From NCBI RefSeq assembly GCF_000699445.3, contig NC_067200.1, forward strand, positions 14,700,510-14,764,509: DNA of 64,000 nt, written 5' to 3'. Each line of letters opens with the position of its first letter. The first letter of the stretch is position 1. Shown here in pieces: positions 33,666 to 52,600 of the stretch. A model generated the notes under the pieces. The model was not told where the DNA came from. It did no database searches and was given only the letters and a program-made list of their open reading frames with translations. Made by a program: the position numbers and the translations under genes. The DNA is from Schistosoma haematobium. Lineage: Eukaryota > Platyhelminthes > Trematoda > Strigeidida > Schistosomatidae.

Positions 33666-33890
33666 GGAGAACCAGACACCATCCAGAATTCCACGTGACA
33701 ACCCAAACAGTACAGCTCAGTCCCGTTTGACAGGAGGCCCAGACACCGCCCAGGCTTAAATTTTATAACCTGAGCAGTACAGCTCAATCCCGCTTCACAG
33801 GAGAATCAGACACCGTATAGGATTTAACGCTACAATCTGAATAGTACAGCTCAATCCTGTGGCGCAACTACACAGGTACCAAGCACCCTG
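33666..33890 (+). repeat. 67-bp tandem repeat, about three units
   Basis: Units begin at 33666, 33733 and 33800. Each opens GGAG..(C)CAGACACC and ends (A)GTACAGCTCA(G/A)TCC followed by a variable TTCACA-like end. The third unit runs into GCAACTACACAGGTACCAAG and CACCCTGGTGGACCA. A lone copy of the last part is at 50670-50760. Confidence 0.75.
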
Positions 33891-33899
33891 GTGGACCAT

Positions 33900-35019
33900 T
33901 CACACCATCCATATACACATTCACGTCACATGTATAGTTATTCCAATCAATGATCGCGTGAATCAATTATGCACATTACGAACAGGCCAAAGTTGTCCTA
34001 TTCCACTTACACGACAGTGAAACTCATTAATGTTAGCAATGGAGACATTTTTGATTTAATTATCTGAAACTTATGTAAATGTTTAAGGTTTCCATTATAC
34101 ATGTCCTGAATATATATGAATTTTTGTAGAACATTTAGTTAATATATGAAGTAGTTTTATAATTTTCTAGTCTGTTAGACAGATCATACTTTATACGTGA
34201 TTTAAAAACTATTAATTTAAAAAAAAAATGAAAATGTTTCTCCAATCAAAATTGTTACTGATGACGGATTTATTACCGACCCCCCCCATCAGAAACCTTA
34301 ACATATATCTTCAAATAAACAGGGTTTATTCTATTGTTATTTCATGTAGAATCAATTATTTTTTTATGTAAGGAAGAAATTAAGTAAAGCTGAAACAATT
34401 AGGAAAAAGTTCACATTTTATAATGTACACATATAAGGAAATAGGGATTTCATTCTTAATAAAAGATATATAAACTAGAATGTCTAGTGCTACCGTGACA
34501 ACAATTTGTTTCTATGTTTACATCATATTTTTGATCTAAAAAAGCAATATGAAAATCAGTAATGACATCATATTTAGATGGTTCAATGTGAATGGTTGAT
34601 ATAGTTCGTCGTTTAAATATTAGGGACTGTTATAAATCGGATTGTGAAGAATAATGTTTAAATCAATTGTCATATATTACCAGTTATGTTTATTGTGGTT
34701 AAGAAACACAGTATTCAATGTTTAATAAAAAGGCTTCAATATGGCATAAATGAAAATTTCACATTTATTAATAAATTAGTGATCAGATTCTCGAAATTTT
34801 ATGATCTTGAGTATTGAAGCGACTCCATAAAGCATCCATGAATATGACAAAGTATTGTGCAAAATCTATAAATTCAATTTGAAGATAAAATATAAACTAA
34901 AAGAGATCGTATCATTGTGGATTAACTGATTTAAAGTATGATTTCAACAGAGTGAAAGAGGCGGTGATTTATTAAAAATGTATAGAATAAAAGGGTTTGA
35001 GAACATTATTCTATAGGTT
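33900..35019. other. no supported gene
   Basis: AT-rich sequence with short homopolymers (a C8 run near 34281). No exon recognised. Confidence 0.3.
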
Positions 35020-35310
35020 GGATCATGAATAGATGTTCATCAGATAACTGTTGGGAACCAGAAAGCACTTGATAGATGTTTGGTCATGGTATGGAACTCC
35101 TCAGCAGTGACCAAGAGCCGTTGGAGAATCTATCCTAGGACCTTCAGACTTCTTGGCGAGCTCTTGACTTCTAGATCACTGAGCTGAGCTCCACTGGTAT
35201 ACATGTTTTGTTTTAATAAAGTCACGACATCACACAGTCATCTGTTACAGTTATTATTGGGTAAAGACTGCCTCACACCCAACGTGATTGGACTCCACTA
35301 GTAATGAATT
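35020..35310 (-). mobile_element. tRNA-headed hammerhead SINE, worn
   Basis: On the minus strand a head with CTCAGTGATCTAGAAGTCAA precedes CACTGCTGAGGAGTTCCATA and a changed GAAA (CAAA), with CAAGTGCTTTCTGG after the cleavage position. The 5' region (GTGTGAGGCAGTC) places it in the second subfamily. Confidence 0.6.
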
Positions 35311-36861
35311 CTAATGAAACTCCATGAGTGATTTCTCCAATTTAGTCACAAGTGAGCACATTATTATTACGAGTATATGAGAATGGTGGAGCTAACTGAA
35401 TTTTATTGTTTATATCAAGGAGAAGCGAGCCCTTATGACTCAGTGTAATGAGATACAGTGTTATCGCTTCCTAATGGTTTATAACAAGTTTATTTAATTC
35501 ATCATGTATACCTATGATGACAAGATTCTTATTGAAGACAATGTATTTTTCTGCTTCTTCGGATTACAAGGACTCCTAAAGTGGACATAGATAATCTAAT
35601 GAGTAGGTGTACAGAAGAAACTTAACGAACGTATTATTCCATCATGTTACGAATCTTTGATATCTTTTTATTTCAAATAGATTCGTTCTCGTTTGAACCC
35701 AAATTTCAAGTTGTCGATGAATATTTCTAACCCAAGCTGAGGATTTTAAATTTGTTGTGAGGTCATTCTTGAAGTTTAGTGAGAAAAATTTATCAGTGAA
35801 GTTCAAATTCCTTTTATCATGTTATTCAAGTGATTTTATAAAAATGTTATTATCTGCTTAGTTTTCATTTGGGATTTTTGATTGTTACAAGTTATTGTAC
35901 AGCTTCATGACTCTTTTGCTTTGCCCGATGATTATAATTATTAAATATTTAAAGTTATGCGTATGTACGTACTTTGAGAATAAAATTTATTTGTTGAAAT
36001 ATATCTACGCGACTTACATTACATCACATTGTGTTCAGTACCTAGTTTGCATCCATGTAGATTACACTGGAAATATTTAGGGAGAATTTATTGAAGCATG
36101 TAGATAATGGCGTGAGAACATTTGGCTATTTGACTCCTCTAAAATTGGGAAAAAACCAAATAAAGTATTCATTATTCCAGTTTAAAGATCAAAATAAAGT
36201 CTGAAGTTAGCTACACGTTGAAACTTTATTTTATGAGTTGTGGGGGAGACCTCAGTCTTATCCCTTTAAAAACACTCATAATTTGTAGTAATATACTTGT
36301 TACATCTCTGTTTTAATTATGCAAGTTATTCCTGGAGATTCCTAAAAATCAATATTGTCAACTGCCTCTTCATTTCAAATTTTATCTTCTGTATGTTGTT
36401 GCGATGATGCTGTTTAATATATGGCAAAAAACACAACCTACATCCTGTTGATCCTGATGAGTAAGGTCAGGTGATCTGGTGTGGTAAATGAACTACGACC
36501 CAGAAACCTGTTGACAATCATTTCCGAATGTTCAGATGCATTTTCGCGATGTAACAGTCACTCGTCGGGGTTACATAATTCTTTTTCATGCATTTCTCAT
36601 ACATTTCTTCCTCTGGTGGGAAATTAATAATCAAAAACACCATGAATGTCAGTTATTTACTAAAAAGAGCATGTATGTTCTCCTGTATTCATTTAATTAG
36701 TGAATGGCTACGTCCACTTAAGTCCATTCACACGGGATTTCGGAACCGTTTCTGAGCATGAATAACAGTAAGTCCGTCTTGGTCATAAAAGGATTTTCTC
36801 AGGATCATCTTTATTGAATTTTCTAAATTTGATTTCTGTAATTTATTTCTCGAATTAACAG
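35311..36861. other. intron or intergenic sequence, no exon seen
   Basis: No clear repeat or coding sequence. The stretch ends with a good acceptor (TTTCTCGAATTAACAG) at 36861. Confidence 0.35.
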
Positions 36862-37794
36862 ACCTATGGGATTCGTGCACCAAAAAAGTCAATTCTTCGA
36901 TCAAGTTCTCGTGTTAATTCCAATCTGAATTCGTTAGAAGACAAAACTATTGATTCAGATACTGCGACTAGTGTGTCTCTGGTTAATCTACGATCTTCAC
37001 CTTCGGAAGTCAGGCGTAGATTCCATCCAACAAGTCGATCATCACATTTAAATGGTAGTGACCAATCAGATAGTGAAAATGATAATCATTTAGGTCGTGG
37101 TCATAGAAGCGTTTTGTTTCTTGACCAAGTTGCAGCGCCGGATCGATATCGCACATCAAGAGTCTTAGATTTTGATTCTGAACCAAGTAATTATTCCACA
37201 GTTAGCCGTAGGTCGCCATCATTTCCTCGAACTATCAGTCCATCATCATCATCATCATTAGCCTCCTATCCAGCTAATTATGAACCATCACCGTTAATAC
37301 GTAAAAAGAATTTTGATGATCCAGGTATTGAGCTAGTCAGTTGTAGTCCGCTTTCGTGTTCATCAATGAATAATCGCCAAGAACACCACCATCATAATTT
37401 TAAAATGCATAAAATTAAACCTGCCATAAAACGTCTATCCTATTTGAACGCATTTGGTAGAAAACATAGAGATTTGAAAAGAGGCAATCTTACACTGATA
37501 TTAGATCAGGAATTGGATGGCGTTGATGATGGTAGCAATAACGATGATGATGATGACAGTAATAATGATGAACACCGAGAAATCCATGAACAATACAATG
37601 AACAATATGTCTATGAAGAATTACCACGTCTAGATACTCTGAAACTGTCATCAAATGATTCATATTCAAGTGATGTACATGATATATTGACTGTACCAAA
37701 TTATGAAGATGATTACTTCTATAAAAATATTCGGAAAAATGAATTAAATCATTCAAGAAATATTCTAAATGAACGAAAAGGAACAATTATCAAG
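36862..37794 (+). CDS. large internal exon, unknown Ser/Asn/Asp-rich protein
   Basis: An acceptor ending AACAG at 36861 opens a frame of 311 codons that closes exactly at ATC AAG/GTAATC (37794), phase 0 at both ends. It begins TYGIRAPKKSILRSSSRVNS and contains a Ser-rich stretch (SFPRTISPSSSSSLASYP), a basic segment (HKIKPAIKRLSYLNAFGRKH) and an acidic Asn/Asp run (DDGSNNDDDDDSNNDEH). A Tyr-rich acidic end follows (YNEQYVYEELPRLD, NYEDDYFYKNI). There are no transmembrane segments and no catalytic motif; most of it looks disordered. The basic KKSILR and repeated SR/RS patches could be phosphorylation or docking sites, which is speculation. Splice borders and codon usage make it a real exon, but I do not recognise the protein. 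It joins the exon at 39288 in frame. Confidence 0.75.
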
Positions 37795-39287
37795 GTAATC
37801 AATTTAATTTATAGTGAACATACTATTTAACGCTTTTAAAGTAGTATAGTTCTTTTTTCAAAGGTTATCGTTGGGTGTAAATGAGTAACTCGTCATTTGA
37901 GCAAACGTCTAACGTTTAATTACTTATTACTTAAAGCTTTAAAGAACGAAAGTTGAAGATTAAAAAATGAACAGAAATTATCAGTGAGTCTACTGGGACT
38001 ATAGTACCAACTACTTTTTTAAAGAGTGTACTCTAAAGAGATTCTAAATAAAAATATCTTGATCATTGAGATATTACTTAGTTTACAGTGCTTTCTACCT
38101 GGTGAAATTGTATTTGTAGTATAGAAGGTTCGTTGCAACTACTGATCTTATAGCTCACAGCACGGACTGATCTTAATTTAACATTTATTGAAAGCCAATG
38201 AGCATTGGACATATGTTTTATCCTGATATTGAAGTAGATTTCAATAGTAGCAAGAAATAGACGTCCAATGCTACTGAACCATTCACATTATAAATAGATT
38301 ATTAACGTATCACGGTATAAGATGATAAATCTGCCATGAGATGCTTGTCAATGAAATTCTTTAAGTTGACTCATTTGTAGGTATTACCAGGTTGGAAGAT
38401 AGGAAACGAAAATGTGATTATGACGTTTCAAACTTTTCCTGTTAGCCATTTATGAATAGTGCGGTAATAAAAATAATTTACTATTTCTCATAGAAACATT
38501 CACTTGAAAATTTAAGTTAATTTTCCCTTATTTTATTTGTATTTTAATGGAGTTTTACGTGTGACAGATCATAACAATCAGGATGGTTAGGACAAAAGTG
38601 ATAGGAATTATTTGTTTATATCTTAAAATGCATGTCACTTACCGAAAGGCTAATAACGTCGGTTGTTACAGGTCCTCTTACAAACAGGAAACATAATCTA
38701 AATAGATAAATAGCTGTGAAATACTGGAAACTCATCTCATTCTATTCAACATGTATCTGAATCCCAGTGTTGATGATTGCTTTGACACTCAAAACAACTT
38801 CAATTGTCTTAATCGCTAGTGCTTTATTCTTTTGGTTGTGATGTTAAGATTGATAGGAGTATTGTTCCGTTGTCGACATTCAGAGCCACATTAGATTAGT
38901 CTCTTTTGGTACATTGACTCCTTTGATGTATATAGAATGCTGTCTACAACAATTATTTAATTATCAAACAATAAGACATAGGTTCTGAGATTTATTACGA
39001 CCTTATCATTTTCGCAAGCGACGACAAAGAGAGAATATAAAATCGACTACTGAGATTTATCCGATCATTTCGCAATGTGCTAGTTGTGTCTTATAGTACT
39101 CGATTTTATGTTTATTGATCGTGATGCTAATTCACACGCGTTCGCTTGATGATCCATTCACTCAAGGGTGATAAATTTTTAGTTTCACGATCTCCTATTA
39201 ACGACAAACTTAAATACACTTTACGAAAAAATAATGGTCAATGAACATAATTTTACGATGTTTTCTAAACAAAATCTTTAACTGCAG
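37795..39287 (+). other. intron of the unknown gene
   Basis: Begins GTAATC and ends CTTTAACTGCAG. It holds a possible eroded Sm-alpha fragment near 38690-38790. Otherwise it looks unique. Confidence 0.65.
38690..38790 (-). mobile_element. possible eroded Sm-alpha fragment
   Basis: Read on the minus strand, CATCAACACTGGGATTCAGA and a TACATG segment lead to ATGAGATGAGTTTCCAGTAT. This order recalls the linker and core of Sm-alpha units, but the core boxes are unreadable. Confidence 0.3.
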
Positions 39288-39917
39288 ATTGATCGTCATA
39301 AATCTGACGTTCATCAGTCTGGATTCATGTATCATCCTAATCAATTAAAAGTTAATTCAAAATACAATTCTAATGGTATTGATTTCAACAAGAAAAACTC
39401 AGCACAATCTCGTTCATCCAATTCAGAACGCACTCCAACTGGCAGTACAGAAACCTTAGTTGATTCATCAAGAAAATCCTCATCAGAAATATCCGTCATC
39501 CATATAGATGAACAAAGTAAACTATCATACACAGGTTATTCAAAAACTGTACAAAGTTCTAACTCTTACCACAATCGGGTGGTTGATGCTAATAAAGATG
39601 GTTGGAAAACAGTGTCAGTTGACCAGTCACAAAAACACACTGGTAATAATAATAATAACGAGCGAACGGCAAATCCACAAAGTCCTCGAATCATTTATGT
39701 ATCTAAACGGAATGAGAATAATAGTAAATTATCTACTAACCCGAATAAGATTTCTATTTCTGGATTATCTAATTCAAGTACATTGGGAGCATATTCATCA
39801 CACAATTATGAATCGGATCAAACTCAAATGAATCAATTTAAACATTCTAATCATATTGTTTCTCCAGTTAGTAAAACAAATGTGGTTACTATTCACTACA
39901 GTGATAACGATGACTGA
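39288..39917 (+). CDS. terminal coding exon of the unknown Ser/Asn-rich protein
   Basis: After the acceptor CTGCAG (39287) the frame reads IDRHKSDVHQSGFMYHPNQL and runs 209 codons to TGA at 39915-39917, phase 0 and continuous with the exon at 36862-37794. Composition is Ser/Asn/Lys-rich with no predicted fold: SSRKSSSEISVIHIDEQSKL, a short poly-Asn run (GNNNNNERT) and an acidic C-terminus (VVTIHYSDNDD). If joined to 36862-37794 and to the start exon at 12039, the protein would be 536 residues. The very C-terminus ends in acidic residues, not a PDZ ligand. An AATAAA at about 40445 could serve as polyadenylation signal. Confidence 0.75.
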   Translation: MDRHKSDVHQSGFMYHPNQLKVNSKYNSNGIDFNKKNSAQSRSSNSERTPTGSTETLVDSSRKSSSEISVIHIDEQSKLSYTGYSKTVQSSNSYHNRVVDANKDGWKTVSVDQSQKHTGNNNNNERTANPQSPRIIYVSKRNENNSKLSTNPNKISISGLSNSSTLGAYSSHNYESDQTQMNQFKHSNHIVSPVSKTNVVTIHYSDNDD

Positions 39918-40501
39918 AAATATAATCTTCGAGTTGTATTCCTACTACTATTAATTCTTTGTTGAATACTTACGGAATTACTGTTTATTCTTTTAGAGTT
40001 AATCTAGATTATCCTTCATTAAAATAATCTACTGCTTATCCTATCAGAATTTCTTATTATCTTAAGTACTCAGACTATGATAGTTTACAGATAAGAAACA
40101 TTATTTTGCAAACGAACAAAAAATGTATAAATTCTTTACTCCTATTCAATGATTGGGTGAATATATATATATATATATTTAAACTGTTTGCTGATTGGTC
40201 AATTTGACATTGCTAAGCATTAACCAATCAGTATCAAGTAGTCTTTTAGTTCTTTGAGAACCAATCGAAATTTAGCATCCAACGAAAAGTTAAATGGATG
40301 GAAAAGATGACTAGAAATCAGATCTATAGAATAACAACATTGTTATTGTTTTGTTCTATTCACTAGTTTTTCTAGCGTCTTTATAAACATAGTTTTATGT
40401 ATTGAATAAGTAACTAATTAACTCTAAGCTTATTAACCACCACCAATAAAGAAGACATTGTTTTAATACATTTCTAAAATGAGAATGACTATTTTATAAC
40501 A

Positions 40502-40502
<1 letters not shown>
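39918..40502 (+). other. 3' flank / possible 3' UTR
   Basis: AT-rich. A short (AT)n run lies at 40160-40179 and an AATAAA near 40445. Nothing else is recognised. Confidence 0.35.

Positions 40503-40567
<65 letters not shown>
40503..40567. repeat. (TA)n microsatellite
   Basis: About 30 TA units with one G interruption. Confidence 0.95.
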
Positions 40568-46398
<5,831 letters not shown>

Positions 46399-46481
46399 AG
46401 CGACACGGAGCGTAGAGATTATATTAGGGATTGGCACTTCTCTCTGTACCGGACATCAATCGATCGTGCTGCTGTTGTCCA

Positions 46482-46611
46482 TTATTGTTTTTTTCGTTTG
46501 TGGTTTACACGAGTTGAGTTGTCACTATCATTGTCTGCATTCCCGTTGTTAGGATGAGATCGTTTGCTATTGGATTGATTTTCGAGTTTGGAAGATGCTT
46601 CACTGTGGGAA
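46482..46611 (-). CDS. ZRANB2: ZRANB2 predicted terminal exon
   Basis: Acceptor ATAATTTTAG at 46612, one base to complete AG/T = Ser, then 42 codons (SHSEASSKLENQSNSKRSHP, then NNGNADNDSDNSTRV and NHKRKKQ) and TAA. It ends in a basic KRKKQ, like a nuclear localisation end. The 4.6-kb intron before it contains the LINE fragments at 47480-50690. Confidence 0.6.
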
Positions 46612-49600
46612 CTAAAATTATAATATACAAGGTATGAGACATTTTGAGTACAACACAATCAAGAATTTAACATTTTAATAATTACTTGAGAGATAACAGA
46701 CTATAAATTACTGTTTAAATCTTAGGCACAGGGCACAAAATTACAAGACCACAAGGCAAAATTAAGCCGGACGATGATTATATGATGTGGTAGAATAGAA
46801 CGTTGATATCATTATCAGGCTTGTGAATGACTTAATAAAAGTCGATCTGTTCAAAAAGTCAACAAACGCAGTATAAATTTAATGCTGAAAACAAACCATA
46901 TGTGAATCTTAATCAAACAAACTAACTTCAGTACCTTGACCCAACATGAAATTTAAAAAAGCCATTTGCTGATTATTCCACGAAAATAAAAATTTGTACG
47001 AATGCACCATTAGTAAACTATTACCATGAAATTATACACTACAATTACAGAACACATCGTCTTTACATACAAGAAAATTTAAAAACACTAACAGAATATT
47101 GAATCATATCTTAATATCAAGAAAAAGATAACTCAAGCACTACATTATGTAAAATAAAAGGGTTCATAAAAAATCAGTACTATTTGCGCGAAAAATTCTA
47201 ACAAATAAGAAAGATATCATAAAGAACTGAATAAATAAATAATATAATATACATAGTGATTAATAGCTACTTAATATATACCAATCGGCGTGGAAAGACA
47301 TCAGTATGAATTTAACTCGAAATATATGTAAACCACAAACCGAAGAAACAACAAACAGACAAAACAATATGGAACGAATCTACCAAATTATGAAGGAAAT
47401 GTAGACTAATAATGCTAAGCAAAACAGTCGCTAACAATGTAAGTGTACATAGCAATAAGAGTCATGGAAGACAAGCTTAAAATTTACATTATTGAATTTG
47501 ATATTGACGTTGTCCAGGGTAACTGTAGGCGTTTCACTCCAAATGTCCTGGTACGACCGGCGGTGGGGACAGTCACCTCACCTTCTCGAAATGCTTTCAC
47601 ACAGCCACTTCTAGGAAATTTCTACTCTGCATTCTCGTAGCGGGTGTGTTGTTTACGAAGTTGAGAGGACGAAAAGCGAATGTCCGGCGCTTTAACCGGG
47701 TTGGCGAATATGGGGGATCTACCTAGGGGAGTTGGAAAACTCTAATTCCAAAGCAATGTTGTACATGGGCTCCAGTATCCTGAAGGAACAAATGGCGTAT
47801 GAACTAACCGTCGATCTCCGGCTACCATGGGACTGAGTCTCATGACGTTGCCCCACTGCTTTGTGGATCAGACCTTTAGGTCGAAGACTCTGGGAGTGGT
47901 CCCCTGCTTCAGTCTGGGCACCTAGGCAGTATCACAACCCACACACAAATCAATTGACTTGTTTGGCGAATATGTATTCGGTGCTCCTTTGTACCAATAT
48001 TTATGTGTTCAAATAAGTAAATAAATAAATAATAAACGCTCAAACTATCTAGCTCAGAAAACCCAAATATTCACTTTGAATACTTAAAGAATGGTTGATA
48101 TTAGCTGTACTAGTTCTCTAGCGTTATGCCAGTTGTATTAACAGTCTAACCACTATAGACTAATGATTACTACGATTTGTTGAACTATTCTATCGAATTG
48201 TCTGTTGAAGAAGGGTGTACATAAAGTGTGTTAACATCTTGAGGGCTCTGTATACAAACACCTCTGGCAAAATGATGGCATGCAACCACCTCACCACTGA
48301 TCTACTCAAGCATTGGGGTTAGACAGGTTTCTCTAATCTTGCCATTCTTCTTTAACTTTGCCATCGGTGACGTTCTGGAAACATCTCTGATGGAAGTAGA
48401 TAATGAGGGTGCGGACTCATTACCCAGAAAAAGACTTTTCGACCTTTGGCATGATGATGATATTGTCTTACTGTGCGATGATTCAAACCCTGCAAATCGC
48501 TCTTAGTCAGTTGGTAACCAATGTCCATAGGTATGGCATGTGCTTTGCACTTTCCAAATGCAAAGAGTCTTTACAAAATTGACAGGAACTTGTGCATGAA
48601 CTCAGTCCTGTTAGTGAACAATTAGTAGTCAAAACGTCCATATATCTGTAGTTGTGTAATTGCTGGAGGTGGCGTAACTGATGAGATTGGTTTAAATAAA
48701 GTGAAAGCTAGAGAAGCCTGTGTCAATCTGGGCTATCTTTGATGCTTTCGTGATGTTAATTTGGTTGTTAAAGGTTGAGTTGAAAACGTGTCGGTGAGAG
48801 CAATCTTGCTATATGTTTGTGAAACCTGACATCTCATCATTGGGGATGTTAGACAACTATGTGTTTGGTTAACGTTATCAAAGAAGGATTGGTGACGTTC
48901 AGTGGCAATAGCATATTAGTGATGCGGCGACTTGGGAACGTGTGTTTGGGCACAGTGACGATAATTCGGTTAATGTCACCAATTTTAAACATAGATTTTG
49001 GCGGCATGGACATAAGCTACGAATGTTGTCCCAGCGAATTCCACCTCGTATATTATTTGCCGACGCAGGGACTGGTTGGAAAAAGTGAAGATACTGTGAT
49101 ATGAAAGCTGTACACGACTGGACTCTGTCAGCCCTCCATAGTTTCCTAGTCGGGCCTTACAGATATTGCAACACAGTAACTTGAGACATTATTAGGTATC
49201 ACTTAGAAGCTAGCAGTGGCTTTGTTATAATCTTATTTTACTTTCATAAAAGTGAGAGAAGCTCCAGTAACAGACGATTTTTGCTGGTTGTATTTTTCTC
49301 GACAGAACTGCTTCCCTCATAATTTTTTTAAACTTTCATTAACGTTTATGCATCTGTTGATTTTGTTTTAGATTATGTTTATCTTCCTTCCTGTATCGCT
49401 TCATAATCTCATTTCCTTATTGCGTGACACATAATTATCTTGGTGCCTCCTTGTACCAGTATTCATGTATCTCAGTCAGCCAGTCACAACGTAGGACCAG
49501 GCACATATATGCAACGGTCCAAGTTGCCACACCTCATTAACACAACAAGATCATAGAAGTAGTTACTTCAACGATAGTAATATATCAAAGAAAGATTGTG

Positions 49601-52600
49601 TATAAGCATATAATACAGGAAGAAAGAATTAGCTCGTAGAAAGAAAGGCACACAGCAATTCTAATCTCATGGTTTAAGGGAAGACAAAGAGTCTGTACAC
49701 CTACGCTATTGTGATCGATTCTGAGCCATATCACCCACAGTCTCCAACCATAGGTTACGATAGTCACGCGGACCCCAACCAAGTAGTCTGCATCTAACAA
49801 CATGGCTCAGACTAGAAGTTAGTCACTTCAAGGACTGATACCACGTTTTGGTTTGGTCACCCTTAACTTTCTTCCAACCATTCCCAACACTAGACAGCAT
49901 TGTACGTCGTGGTAATCGATGTTCAGGCATATGTAACACGTGGCCCAACCATCTCAGTCGATGAAGATTCGCAACCTCATCAACTGATTTACCATCATTC
50001 CCTAATACCCTGAGTTTCACCTCAGTACTACTTACCCGGTGATCCCAACAGATGCGAGCAATATTTCTAGAACATCTGTGATCAAATACGAGTATCTTCT
50101 ACCCTTAATGGCCACATTCCGCAGACGTGAAGTAAAACAGAACGAACTGCTGCGCAGCCTTCGCCATAGGTGACATAAGTTGTCAAAAGCCAAACCAACT
50201 TTCTAAATCCGTGCAGAGATTTTGTCAGACACCAACCCATTAGGGCTGATCAGACTTCCAAGATAAGTGAAGTTGTCAACGCGTTCGACTATTTTACTCC
50301 CTATCTTTAGTTTAGGTGTTGACGCAGGCCAGTCCTGAAGCAACAACTTGCATTTAGAGGGGCGGGAAACGCATCTCAAACATCCTGGCATTGTTGCTCA
50401 GTGCTACCAAAAGACTGCATTTTATCAGCGCCTTCACCAAACAGGACTATATCATTTGAGTATTCCAAGTCGATAAGTGACCTCCTGGGAAGAGATCAAT
50501 TCTTGAAAATTCAGACGACGAGAACCTTATTTCCAGCACTAGGTCTATGATGAAATTGAACAAAAATGGAGATAATGGACAGTGTTGTCGGACACCACCT
50601 GAGGTTACGAAATCAAATGACAGTTCGTCATAAGCTCTGACTCGCCTATTAGTGTTCGATTAAAGAGCATTTACCATATAGGCTTTGACATTACAATCTG
50701 AATAGTATAGCTCAATCCTTTGACGCAACCACACAGGTTCCCAGCACCCTGGTGGACCAACTTATGTATATAAATAAAATAGTGTTCTTCATTTTTTATG
50801 ATAGTTTAGTAGATTATTACTCTTGTAAGGACACTGAACACCTTGGGATCGCAAATATATTTTCAACCACACTGAATCCATTACTAACATCAGTCATAGC
50901 TACTGAGATGGCTCTGGTAACCTGCTTTCCGGTTGCTTACGTTAATACTCACATGAGTTGTTCAATAATTGTTAACTAGGTCACTAAAACTCTGTGGTTT
51001 TTTCTACTTGATTATTAACATCTAAAACTATCTTATGAAAACTATGTATATTATACGATATCAGTAAACAGCTTTTGAAAAATGTCCAAAGTTCTTCGAT
51101 TCATACATAGTATAAATATCAATGAATAAAATGATAGAAAACTAATTGGCCAAAACATATTAACCTGAGTACATAAATTGACTTCCGTAAATATAAAATA
51201 TTTAAAATTCAAAATACCTTGATGAGTCAGAGTGTGATGAATGTGAGGTCTGGCTAGAAGATGAGGAAGAATCAGAGTCTGAATCCGAAGAAGAAGAGTG
51301 GCTATGACTTCGTGACTTGTTTTTTGCAGCTTCTTGTGAAGATGCAGGTTTTCGTTGATTTGATAACTCATCATCCGAATCGTTGTTTCCTGCCCCCCAA
51401 ATATCATACTTTGAGAGATCAGCATCATCACCAGAATCTTCATCTTCACTATCATCACCTTTATTATTGCCATTTTCGTCCTCATCATCTTTATCATGAA
51501 CTCGTGTAACAGAATTGTTACCCAAATTGGACGAGTCATGGTTGCTAGATTGCTCACTCTGATTTTTTCGAAAGCTTTTCTTTTTACGACCGAATTCATC
51601 AAACTCATCATCTGAGTCTCTGCGTTCTCTGTACTCTACTACTTCATCACGCTCCATAAACCCTCCACCATAACCTGTTCTTTCGCCTTGTATGTCGACC
51701 TTCGATCCATTGCACACGTTGCAGGTACTTCGACGTGCCCAGTTGATATTTCCACATCTATATACAATGTTTAAGAAACAAACTGAGAATAAACAATGAA
51801 GATGTGAAATAAGTCATCATTTACCTACTGTTAAAAACACTGAATTAAAGATGATTTGTAAAATCGTACACTCCAAACTTCGGAGGAGTAAGAATTAGAA
51901 CGCTGTCAAAACATTCAGAGAAAGGGGTTCGGAAAAGAAACTAGTCCGGTTGATTAAACTACTGATGCGCAAAATATATCAAAATAATTATATGAGTACT
52001 TAGAATGGGAAGCATATTTAAAGAGGAAAAGGATAGATGCTATAGAGCAAATTACGCTTTTTAGACCGATATGTACAAGTTATACGGCATGTAAGTATAA
52101 GGTATTTCACATACTAAGTTTTTATTGCTTGAATGAGGTGAAGGCAGGACTGGGAACTAGTATTTAGAAAGAATCCAACGTTCGTTTGGTGGGGCCATAA
52201 TTTGTGGACGACCTTTGAGGAACGATTAAGTGACCTCAAGGTAACTCATCTACTCACCAATGTCAAAAAAGTGTAGATTAATCAGGAATTATAATTTAAG
52301 GTTATGAATCAAAGTAAAGGTTTTCTTTACAAACATCAGCTATTATTTATTATTTTATTTGAACACATAAACATTGTTGCAAGGAGGCATCAAATAAATA
52401 TGTACCACATAGATCATTCGATTCGTGTGAGGGCCAGGATAATGCCTAGATGCCCAAACCGAAGCAGGTGGTTTTCTTAGGGGGCCAAACCCGAAACCAT
52501 TGACCTAAATGTCTAATCCAGAAAGCAGTGGATCAACGTCAGGAGATACAGTCCCATGGTAGCCGGAGATCGACGGTGGGTTTATACGCCATTTGTTCCT

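Noticed and set aside
37490..37786. His-rich minus-strand open frame
   Set aside because: Antisense of the Asp/Asn-rich coding run of the exon at 36862-37794.
51051..51611. 186-codon minus-strand open frame
   Set aside because: Shadow frame of ZRANB2 exon 3; the acidic low-complexity DNA keeps other frames open.
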